The notes beneath the pieces were generated by a model, which was not told the DNA's origin, made no database searches, and was given only the letters and a program-made list of their open reading frames with translations. The position numbers were made by a program, and so were the translations under genes. Positions 1 through 6,635 of a stretch of 11,750 bases of DNA are shown piece by piece (position 1 is the stretch's first letter; the number at the start of each line of letters is the position of its first letter). The stretch is from Candidatus Wallbacteria bacterium. Its GTDB lineage: Bacteria > Muiribacteriota > JAQTZZ01. The stretch is taken from positions 1 to 11,750 of the forward strand of contig JAQTRI010000072.1 of assembly GCA_028711905.1 (NCBI GenBank). Reading direction: 5' to 3'.

Positions 1-746
1 GTGCTTTTGAAGACGAGGCCGTCAGAGCCATAGACATAATCGGGCGATTAACCGGAGAAAATCCCGTGCCAAAGGATTGTAATATCCCGTTGAAAGAAGC
101 TGATCCAACCCCGATTCCTGATATGCCCGTTTTGCCTGAGAACATCAGGCAGGAAAAGCCGCCCCTGATACAAAGCAGCGGCAGATTGTTCAGAGGATTC
201 CTTTTTTTTCTGCTGTTCGCAGGCATTGTGCTGTTTGGCACATGGAAAATCAGAAGACAGACTGTTGCGTGGAAAGAGCCACTTGGGACGGGACTCGGTA
301 TTGGTGGGAACAAACTGCTCAGTCTGAAAACACAACCTTTGAAAAGCGGAGAGGCAGAAATTAAGGAATCGTATGCAACTGCACCCCTGATTGTCAAAGT
401 GCCTACGCTGATTCCAGAAAGTACCGACAGTGAATCTACGGTAGAATTGAGGTTGGCCGGTGAAACATTTCTTGACCGGTTGAGAAGCGGAGAAGTCCGG
501 TTTTTTTCAGACGATACAGGAATTTCCTTTGAAATCAGTGCGGCTGATCTGACTGCGGGAGGTACTTGCGAAGTGCTGGAACAGATCGAATTGTTTCGCT
601 CCGGTCAGGCAGGGTGGTCGCTTTTCCTCGCTGGTTCAGCTTTCAGGACCAGTATTTATTCTTTAGAGTGGCGCTGTAAATCTGCGGAGTGGTTCCCTGC
701 CGGACAGCCTCTTGCTGTTTATCATTTCATGCACTTTGGGGAGTAA
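1..746 (+). CDS. Unrecognised single-pass membrane protein, 5' end outside window
   Basis: I do not recognise this gene. The reading frame is open from base 3 to the TAA at 744-746. The codons before the first possible start in the window (GTG at 66) read like real coding sequence (FEDEAVRAIDIIGRLTGE), so the gene probably begins left of the window. A start at GTG 66 is still possible, because GGAG at 54-57 lies 8 bases upstream of it. Counting from GTG 66, the protein has a proline-rich, charged stretch (about residues 10-40) and one hydrophobic segment (about 44-62, FLFFLLFAGIVLFG) followed by basic residues. After that comes a soluble region of about 160 residues with no motif I can name. 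The arrangement suggests a bitopic inner-membrane protein. It is not an MlaE permease, which would show several membrane segments. It lies directly ahead of the MlaF/MCE genes, so a role in the same envelope process is plausible but only inferred from position. Confidence 0.6.
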   Translation, partial: AFEDEAVRAIDIIGRLTGENPVPKDCNIPLKEADPTPIPDMPVLPENIRQEKPPLIQSSGRLFRGFLFFLLFAGIVLFGTWKIRRQTVAWKEPLGTGLGIGGNKLLSLKTQPLKSGEAEIKESYATAPLIVKVPTLIPESTDSESTVELRLAGETFLDRLRSGEVRFFSDDTGISFEISAADLTAGGTCEVLEQIELFRSGQAGWSLFLAGSAFRTSIYSLEWRCKSAEWFPAGQPLAVYHFMHFGE

Positions 747-751
747 TTATT

Positions 752-805
752 TTGGCGGATAGAGATTCATATTCAAACTGCAGGTGTTCCGGAGAACTGT
801 CGTGA
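752..805 (+). CDS. Possible 17-codon mini-ORF coupled to the ABC ATPase
   Basis: This is a speculative small ORF that starts with TTG and encodes LADRDSYSNCRCSGELS. A strong Shine-Dalgarno-like GGGGAG at 738-743 lies 8 bases upstream, inside the last codons of the preceding gene. Its TGA stop at 803-805 overlaps the preferred GTG start of the ATPase (802-804) in a GTGA arrangement typical of translational coupling. The peptide has a CxC pair but no recognisable family. It may simply be a device that carries ribosomes across the short gap, or chance: an ORF this short is weak evidence. Confidence 0.2.
   Translation: MADRDSYSNCRCSGELS
791..794 (+). promoter_or_regulatory. Ribosome-binding site deciding the ATPase start
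   Basis: GGAG lies 7 bases upstream of GTG 802. The alternative in-frame GTG at 784 has no Shine-Dalgarno-like sequence in front of it, and a third in-frame GTG at 817 would be close to the first beta strand of the ATPase fold. This supports 802 as the start. Confidence 0.5.
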
Positions 806-1542
806 CAGTTGAGCCTGTGATCAACATTCAAAATTTACACAAGTCTTTCAATGGGTATGCTGTACTCAGGGGAGTGGATTTTGCCATGAATGAGGGTGAA
901 ATCTGCGTGATTCTCGGTCATTCAGGCTGTGGCAAAAGTGTGCTCTTGAAGTGTATTCTCGGACTTATCGCTCCTGATCAGGGGAACATTTCCTTTATGA
1001 ATCATGATCTGGTGGACTATTTAAATGACCGGGAGTTAAAGCGGCAGATCGGTATGGTTTTTCAGTCTGGAGCACTTTTCGATTTTCTTTCTGTTTTCGA
1101 AAATGTCGCCCTGCCGCTCAGGGCTTTCAGTCCTCTCAACGAATCCGGTATCAGTGACCAGGTGAACTCCATGCTGGAAGAATTGTCATTGCAGGAAGTC
1201 ACTGATTTTTTCCCTTCCCGGCTTTCCGGTGGCATGAAAAGGAGAGTGGCTCTGGCGCGTACATTGATTACAAGTCCGAAGCTGATCCTATATGATGAGC
1301 CGACAGTTGGCTTAGACCCGGAAAGGGTGTCCGGAATCAATGAATTGATTACCGGACAGGCTAAGAGCAGGAGAGTGAGCAGCCTTGTTGTAACACATGA
1401 CCTGTTCAGTGCACACAAGATAGCCGACAGGGTCGGTCTGCACAGAGCAGGGAAGATCGTTCACCTTCAGAATAAAACTGCGTTCTTCGCATCTGATGAA
1501 CCGGAAGTGAGAGAGTTCCTGCATGGATTCAAGCCGCACTGA
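802..1542 (+). CDS. mlaF: MlaF-type ABC transporter ATPase
   Basis: This is the cytoplasmic ATPase of an MCE-type lipid importer/exporter; in the known Mla complex MlaF powers phospholipid movement through MlaE and the MCE ring of MlaD. With the GTG 802 start it has 246 residues, about the usual length for the family. The motifs are complete: Walker A GHSGCGKS (39-46), Q-loop in MVFQSGALF, ABC signature LSGGM (141-145), Walker B ending in D165-E166 (LILYDEP), and the switch histidine H199 (VVTHD). The opening INIQNLHKSF and the Q-loop environment SGALFDFLSVFENVALPL are typical of the MlaF/Ttg2A group rather than of amino-acid or LolD ATPases. An in-frame GTG at 784 would add six residues but lacks a ribosome-binding site. 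The end overlaps the MCE gene by 20 bases, so the two are surely co-translated. No MlaE permease is adjacent on the visible side. Confidence 0.93.
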   Translation: MTVEPVINIQNLHKSFNGYAVLRGVDFAMNEGEICVILGHSGCGKSVLLKCILGLIAPDQGNISFMNHDLVDYLNDRELKRQIGMVFQSGALFDFLSVFENVALPLRAFSPLNESGISDQVNSMLEELSLQEVTDFFPSRLSGGMKRRVALARTLITSPKLILYDEPTVGLDPERVSGINELITGQAKSRRVSSLVVTHDLFSAHKIADRVGLHRAGKIVHLQNKTAFFASDEPEVREFLHGFKPH

Positions 1543-2428
1543 ACAATTCTGGGTCGGCGTGTTCTTCTCTTCGGCACTTGTGATAAGCGCGGTTTTTGTT
1601 TTCCTTCTTGGGGATTACAATTTCCGGAACGATTACCAGATTTTCGTTGTTTTCAGACATGTTGGAGGTCTGCAGAGCGGTAGTTACGCCGAGTATCTCG
1701 GTGTCAGAGTGGGTGCTGTGCGCAACATTTACATCAGAGAAAACGAGACTTCCGGAGAAAACGAAGTGGTGGTTGTGCTTTCAGTCAACAGGAAGTATAA
1801 AATCCCCAGAAACGCCGACATTTATATTGATTTTACAGGGCTGATAGGCGAAAAATACATCAGTATCATCGGCAGCCCCTCCCAGGTCAAGTCATTTCTT
1901 GATGAAAATGAGGTCATTCGGGGAAGAGACCCCATGCTGCTGGTTACTGCGTACAACAAGTTTCATAAATCCATGGAAGACTTTTCGGGATTTATGGAGG
2001 AAGTCAACCAGCTGATCGGCGACATTGAATTCCGTGATCAGATCAGAAAGACCACTGATAATCTGGCACTGTCCTCAGAGCATTTGAATGAACTGTTTCT
2101 AAGACTGAACAATGATGCCGGTCGTACCATAGACAATCTCAATAGTCTGTTGTTGCGCGCGGATGGAACACTTCTGAGCAGCCAGGATGAAATCAGTGCT
2201 ATTCTATCCAACCTCAGCAGTATCAGCGAGCGCTTAGCCAGATTTCTTGAACTGATGGATATGCCCGTCCATGAAGGCGAAGGGTCATTGTTTGCCACGA
2301 ATATCAAGGAAATCACAGGCAGGCTCAATACTATACTTGAAGAGACTGAGAGGCTGCTGAAAGATCAGCACTGGAAGTCCACAGTCAAAGAGACCCTGAA
2401 AATCTGCGCAGCGCGACTGGAAAGCTGA
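1523..2428 (+). CDS. mlaD: MCE-family (MlaD-like) lipid-binding protein, interrupted at the 3' end
   Basis: This is the substrate-binding subunit of the MCE lipid transport system, anchored in the inner membrane with its bulk in the periplasm. Residues 9-31 form one membrane segment (FFSSALVISAVFVFLLGD). Residues about 38-117 form the MCE domain, with the typical core GGLQSGSYAEYLGVRVGAV and the strand FTGLIGEKYISI. Residues about 140-293 are heptad-rich helix (NLNSLLLRADG, LSNLSSISERLARFLELM), as in MCE proteins that form a hydrophobic tunnel of helices. The ATG lies 8 bases after GAGAG inside the mlaF 3' end. As read, the frame ends at TGA 2426-2428 with an odd tail, ICAARLES. A shift of one base near 2399-2402 would instead join the helix end VKETLK to NLRSATGKLNRVLSG in the next frame, giving one protein of about 439 residues. 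I infer that the visible stop is the product of a frameshift. Confidence 0.88.
   Translation: MDSSRTEQFWVGVFFSSALVISAVFVFLLGDYNFRNDYQIFVVFRHVGGLQSGSYAEYLGVRVGAVRNIYIRENETSGENEVVVVLSVNRKYKIPRNADIYIDFTGLIGEKYISIIGSPSQVKSFLDENEVIRGRDPMLLVTAYNKFHKSMEDFSGFMEEVNQLIGDIEFRDQIRKTTDNLALSSEHLNELFLRLNNDAGRTIDNLNSLLLRADGTLLSSQDEISAILSNLSSISERLARFLELMDMPVHEGEGSLFATNIKEITGRLNTILEETERLLKDQHWKSTVKETLKICAARLES
2396..2405 (+). other. Probable one-base frame discontinuity in the MCE gene
   Basis: The MCE frame and the following frame are both open between 2350 and 2428. Reading CTG AAA and then stepping back one base to AAT CTG CGC gives a smooth helix (VKETLKNLRSATGKLNRVL). The bases here are a run of four A (2399-2402), so a lost A, in the genome or in the assembly, would explain it. 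No canonical X XXY YYZ slippery heptamer lies in phase in the overlap, so programmed -1 frameshifting is less likely. Confidence 0.6.
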
Positions 2429-2436
2429 ACCGAGTC

Positions 2437-2841
2437 TTGAGCGGCAAATGGGCTGTCCATACGAATAGTGAAATAGGACTGGCGGTCAGGTCTGAGACCG
2501 GAAAACCGAAGGCCGGACTGGACTGGCGTTTATCCCTCGGTGATTCCCTTGTGGATGTTGATGTCAGCAAGATTGAGGAGCGGCATGATTTCGGTGTTTT
2601 TCTGGGACGAAAACAAGGGCCTTTTTCTAAGTATCTGGGTGTTTTCCGGGGGGATCCGGCTTTGAGGTTCAGAACATCCCGGATGATCCCGGAATGGACT
2701 GTCGACATTATCGGGAGTGACGAATGGCAGTACAATTTCAGCTGTGAATTTGCCACTGGTCCTGGATGGAAACTTGCACTGGAACTGGACGATGCCGGGA
2801 GGGAAAGGGATTTCTTCATGGGCGTAAGGGTTCCCTTCTGA
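2437..2841 (+). CDS. Beta-rich C-terminal domain, probably the detached end of the MCE protein
   Basis: The frame is open from 2350. The only plausible start near its head is TTG at 2437, with no ribosome-binding site at proper distance (GGAAAG ends 12 bases away). That, with the natural join to the MCE helix, suggests this is the C-terminal part of the MCE protein and not an independent gene. The 134 residues are a series of short alternating-residue strands with aromatic ends (LDWRLSLGDSLVDVDV, WQYNFSCEFATG, WKLALELDD) and finish in FFMGVRVPF. This recalls the beta-barrel-like tails that I recall on longer MCE proteins of non-enterobacterial diderms, where they may contact the outer membrane. 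The ending fits the G-x-x-hydrophobic-x-aromatic pattern of an outer-membrane beta signal. Alone it has no signal peptide, so a separate product would stay in the cytoplasm. It ends 7 bases before tamB. Confidence 0.6.
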   Translation: MSGKWAVHTNSEIGLAVRSETGKPKAGLDWRLSLGDSLVDVDVSKIEERHDFGVFLGRKQGPFSKYLGVFRGDPALRFRTSRMIPEWTVDIIGSDEWQYNFSCEFATGPGWKLALELDDAGRERDFFMGVRVPF

Positions 2842-2848
2842 CGCAACA

Positions 2849-5800
2849 ATGAAAAGGAAATTAAAATTCGGCTTATTGTTGCTCTTAGTTCTGCCGGTCA
2901 TTCTGGCGACTGCACTCTGGATGATTGGGGGCCGGAGATTGTCGGCCTTTGCTTTTAGCCGCTTCAGTGAACTGATGGCTTTGAATTATGGCCTGCACCT
3001 GTACGGGGATCAGACAGGTGTTTCCCTTGTGAAGGGACTTTTCATCAGAAACTTCTTCGTCACTGACCAAAACGGCAGGGTACTGATCCGCGGCAAGGAA
3101 GTCAGGGTTTTTCCAGACATTAACCGCCTGATCAAAGGCGAGAGAATGCGTGTCCGGCGATTGTTTATCAGCGGTGCTGAAATTTTCATTGACGCTCCAT
3201 CCGGGGCCGGCAACCACTTTCAGCCTGATCAGTTCCATTTGTTTCTGGAACATCTGATTGCTACTGATTTAACGGTCAACATTACATACAAGGGAGAGAT
3301 TTTCTCTGTCAGGGAGGGATTTTTCGAGGCTTTTCTGGCAAAAGAACGCATCGAGGGTCTGGCCAGGTTTTCCGATGACAGCGGAAACAGGTGCAAGGTG
3401 TTTTTTTATGGCCCTGAAACATGGGGCGTTGATACTGATTTTCAGATAACTTCGATCAGGAAAATTCCCGATTTTCTGTCTGAAGCATTTTCTCCATGGA
3501 AGGTTCAATGCACTTCAGGGAGTCTTGATGGACGGTTCAGAGCTTTTTATTCACAGTCCGCCGGATGGGGAAACTGTGAAGCTGGTATCAGGCTGCTTCA
3601 TGTGGATGGGAACTATGCCGGAAGACAATTCAGGGAAGTCGATGGGAGCCTGAAACTTGCGGGGAGATCATTTACTGTTGATCTGGAGGGCGGATATCAG
3701 CATTCCAGGCTGGGTGTCAAGGGAGTCGGTGTTCCTGAGCAATATACTTTGGAAGTGAAATCCTCCAAGGTCTATTTAAAGGATTTCCAGGACGCTCTGG
3801 GTTCTTCAGCGGATAAACTGATGATTTCCGGCCTTGGGAGCGCTGAGGTCACTGTTGCATACGATCATGGAAAGGTCGCATATCAGGGTATGCTGAAGCT
3901 CGGTGCCGGAGAAATCTGGCGCTACAGGGTGGAAAATGGAATTTTCCCTTTTTCCGGTAATCAGCACTCCGTGAACATTAACAGTGCTTCTTTTCTTTTT
4001 GGCAGGGGGTGGGATGTATGCGCCAGCGCTGAAGTGCAATTCAGCCTCTCCCCAAAATTGAGGGGGGGGTTCGCGGCTGAGAACATTGCGTTCCCGGCTC
4101 TTTCCTGCTCCGGGCGGATTTCCGGTGATGATCTTCTGATCAGAGGGAGCATGATTTTTTCGGGGATGGAACTGCCGTTTACCCTTGATTTGAGCAAGTC
4201 TCCCTCATTTACAGGCAGTACTGAATCCGGGTTTCTGCATGCCAAGTGGAACGGTGAAATAATGCCTGAAACCAGGGAATGGTTCGCCCTCGCCGAGTAC
4301 AGGGCGGAATTCCCCCAATTGTCCGGAGAGCTGTCCGGCAGCCTGCATCTGAAACGGACCGCTGATTTTCAATATGAAATCGGCAGGGCCGGAATTTCGA
4401 GCCCATTCGGAGAGGGCGGTGTCAGCGGGTATTTCGGGATCAGAGAATTGTCGCTGGATTTCGGATGGAAGGGTTCAGCCGGAGTTTTCAAGATTCTGCA
4501 CCGGTACGGATTGAAAAATACGAAAATCATTATTGACGGCAGGATCAGGGGAACGCCTCTGAAGCCAATGCTGAAGGCTGAGTTGCAGATGCCGGATGAA
4601 AAGACGACAGCGAGTGTTGTTTCTGCTGATGGTACTCTCCTGATCGAAGGAAAGCACCACGGCAGCAGTTTTTCGGCGGGCTGGCAGCCTGAAACCGATG
4701 CCTGGCAGGTCGGGGTTTCTTCAGAGAATTACATTCTGCCGCCGAAATGGTTCGTGGCGGCTATCCCGACCGGTGAAATCAGCTTCGAGAGTTTTAAAGG
4801 AATAATAAATGGTAAAGGCAGGGAGGCTTGTCTTGACGAGCTGATGTTCAGCCTGTTTCTCAAAAACGGCCAGTTGCGCGGCAGGCGCTTCAGCGAAGCT
4901 TTCTGCAGCGGCAAATGGAAGAATGGAATACTTACGGCTGATTCGTTTAGCGGGACACTGATTCCTTGTGGGACAGTAGAATGCTTAGAACCGCTTGTTT
5001 ATGATTCGTCCACTGGGCTGAAGAAGGTTGGCCTGGGGTTGAGCGGGGTAAAACTGGAGTCCGACAAGTTCAGCGCAATGCTTGACGGCCGTCTGTTCTA
5101 TAACTGTGATGAGCGGGCAAAAGGGGTATTTTCTGTCCGCCTCAGAAGTATCAGATATGGTGATGTTGCTTGTGAAACACTGGAGGTCAGCGGAGGGCTT
5201 GCTGATGAGGAGTTCACTCTGCACAATCTTGTTTGTTCACTGCCTCTTCTTCACGGATGGAAGGGCAGGGGCAGGGTGAAAATCACCGAAAGCCGGATCT
5301 GGTTAGGAGGTATCGAACTGACCAATGGGGACCTTGGTATCAAAGGTTCGATGGATGTGGCCCTGTCTGATTATCAGACAGGTGATTTCAACCTGGAAGT
5401 GAAGGATGAGAACAGGAAAATGACACTGATGTCACTTGAAAAAAAACAAGATATGATCTCCGGGAGGTTTGCTCTTGACACAGGAGATTTGAAAAAAGTG
5501 GCTGCTTTTGATAAAATTCCTCCGACATTTTTCAAGGGGGAAATTGTTCGTAACAGGGGAGAAATTCAGTTTCAGACTAAATTCAATGATAATGAAGTCA
5601 AAGGCACCGGGTTGTTCGAGTTGCGCAAGAAACCTGGTAAAGCATGGAATATCACCGGCGAGATTGAAGTGAAAGACAGCAGATTATCCTTAAAGACCAG
5701 CGAGAGCCTGAATCTGGACCAGGTCAATCTCTCGCCACTTTTTTTTGAAGTCGACTTGAAAGTGGGTAAGAATGTCTGGATCAGGAATTCCTTCATCAAC

Positions 5801-6607
5801 GCAGAAGTCACTGGAACTTTTAAGTTTACCGGCAGGAACTATCCTGGAATCATCGTATCCGGCGATCTCAAGTTTACGCGGGGTACAATCAATTACTTCA
5901 GCCACAGATTCGACATCATAACAGGCAAGGTATACTATCAGGCTCTTGAGAAGAGTACTGAGAAGGGGAAACCCACAAAGGACCGCGTGATTGATATGAA
6001 GACCGGGAGAAGCTTTGACGCTGAGTATGTTTACCAGGGAAGGGAGCATTCGATAGTTCTTTCCAGAAACGAAAGTTTTATCGATGGAGAAACTAATATT
6101 TACCTGAACCTTCTGGCCTCTAAAAGAATTCAGAATTATGATGTCTATCTTCAAGTCAGCGGGCCTCTTTCAGGCTTGCAGCTTTCTGCTTATTCGATGC
6201 CTGAAACTAAGCAGGAGGATCTGCAGAGAATGATTACCGGGGGGACCTTAGGTGGAATGGCCAGCGGCGATTCCTGGAACGACACCAATTTTGTTGAAGC
6301 CCTGAAATTCAATCTGCGGGAGCAGTTGATGGGAAAAGTCGGCGAAAATATCGCCAGGGGGCTGGAGCTTGAAGAGTTCGACATTGAGGCATCGACAGAT
6401 GAGTGGCAGAGGGAAAACCTGGACATCAAACTTGGGAAGTACCTCTCTGACAGAATTTATCTGCGATATTCCAAAAAGTTTCGCCGCTTCGACGATACTG
6501 AGCAGTTTGAGGTCAAGTATCGCACAAACAAGCATTTGTTCTTAGAGGGGTTGTACGATGAGCTTCAGGATTTCCGGTTTGGCATGAAATACAGCGTCTC
6601 GTTTTAA
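2849..6607 (+). CDS. tamB: TamB/AsmA-like translocation and lipid-transport protein
   Basis: This is a giant periplasm-spanning protein. TamB family members are anchored in the inner membrane, form a long beta-helix-like hydrophobic groove, and have been linked to outer-membrane protein assembly and to phospholipid transport toward the outer membrane. Its 1252 residues match the classic TamB length. Residues about 5-26 are an uncleaved signal anchor (LLLLLVLPVILATALWMIGG) after a basic start. Most of the chain is repetitive amphipathic beta strand. The conserved C-terminal (DUF490) domain occupies roughly the last 350 residues. It includes VWIRNSFINAEVTGTF (about 975-990), GDLKFTRGTINYFSHRFDI, and the stretch around 1085-1132 with VYLQVSGPLSGLQLSAYSMP and LQRMITGG. 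It ends in FGMKYSVSF. The ATG at 2849 has no Shine-Dalgarno sequence within 15 bases and sits 7 bases after the previous stop, so translation probably depends on coupling. An eight-G run at 4062-4069 lies inside the frame, which is intact here. The Omp85 gene follows after 28 bases. Confidence 0.88.
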   Translation: MKRKLKFGLLLLLVLPVILATALWMIGGRRLSAFAFSRFSELMALNYGLHLYGDQTGVSLVKGLFIRNFFVTDQNGRVLIRGKEVRVFPDINRLIKGERMRVRRLFISGAEIFIDAPSGAGNHFQPDQFHLFLEHLIATDLTVNITYKGEIFSVREGFFEAFLAKERIEGLARFSDDSGNRCKVFFYGPETWGVDTDFQITSIRKIPDFLSEAFSPWKVQCTSGSLDGRFRAFYSQSAGWGNCEAGIRLLHVDGNYAGRQFREVDGSLKLAGRSFTVDLEGGYQHSRLGVKGVGVPEQYTLEVKSSKVYLKDFQDALGSSADKLMISGLGSAEVTVAYDHGKVAYQGMLKLGAGEIWRYRVENGIFPFSGNQHSVNINSASFLFGRGWDVCASAEVQFSLSPKLRGGFAAENIAFPALSCSGRISGDDLLIRGSMIFSGMELPFTLDLSKSPSFTGSTESGFLHAKWNGEIMPETREWFALAEYRAEFPQLSGELSGSLHLKRTADFQYEIGRAGISSPFGEGGVSGYFGIRELSLDFGWKGSAGVFKILHRYGLKNTKIIIDGRIRGTPLKPMLKAELQMPDEKTTASVVSADGTLLIEGKHHGSSFSAGWQPETDAWQVGVSSENYILPPKWFVAAIPTGEISFESFKGIINGKGREACLDELMFSLFLKNGQLRGRRFSEAFCSGKWKNGILTADSFSGTLIPCGTVECLEPLVYDSSTGLKKVGLGLSGVKLESDKFSAMLDGRLFYNCDERAKGVFSVRLRSIRYGDVACETLEVSGGLADEEFTLHNLVCSLPLLHGWKGRGRVKITESRIWLGGIELTNGDLGIKGSMDVALSDYQTGDFNLEVKDENRKMTLMSLEKKQDMISGRFALDTGDLKKVAAFDKIPPTFFKGEIVRNRGEIQFQTKFNDNEVKGTGLFELRKKPGKAWNITGEIEVKDSRLSLKTSESLNLDQVNLSPLFFEVDLKVGKNVWIRNSFINAEVTGTFKFTGRNYPGIIVSGDLKFTRGTINYFSHRFDIITGKVYYQALEKSTEKGKPTKDRVIDMKTGRSFDAEYVYQGREHSIVLSRNESFIDGETNIYLNLLASKRIQNYDVYLQVSGPLSGLQLSAYSMPETKQEDLQRMITGGTLGGMASGDSWNDTNFVEALKFNLREQLMGKVGENIARGLELEEFDIEASTDEWQRENLDIKLGKYLSDRIYLRYSKKFRRFDDTEQFEVKYRTNKHLFLEGLYDELQDFRFGMKYSVSF
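4062..4069 (+). repeat. Eight-base G homopolymer inside tamB
   Basis: G8 falls in the codons AGG GGG GGG TTC (R-G-G-F) about a third of the way into the tamB frame. It is the longest G run I see in the window. Such tracts can slip during replication and switch genes off in phase-variable bacteria. The frame is on in this sequence, and nothing else shows that switching occurs here. Confidence 0.7.
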
Positions 6608-6635
6608 AAAAAGATTTCCAGGGAGGATCGAGAAA

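Noticed and set aside
202..209. T8 run in the first gene as a slippery or phase-variable site
   Set aside because: It encodes the phenylalanine-rich start of the membrane segment, where T-rich codons are expected, and the frame is intact.
2350..2428. Programmed -1 ribosomal frameshifting at the MCE overlap
   Set aside because: No in-phase X XXY YYZ heptamer is present in the overlap and the A run is only four bases long. A plain indel is the simpler reading, though not proven.
6601..6635. T4A7 sequence after tamB as a terminator
   Set aside because: There is no GC-rich stem before a T run; the segment only leads into the strong ribosome-binding site of the Omp85 gene.
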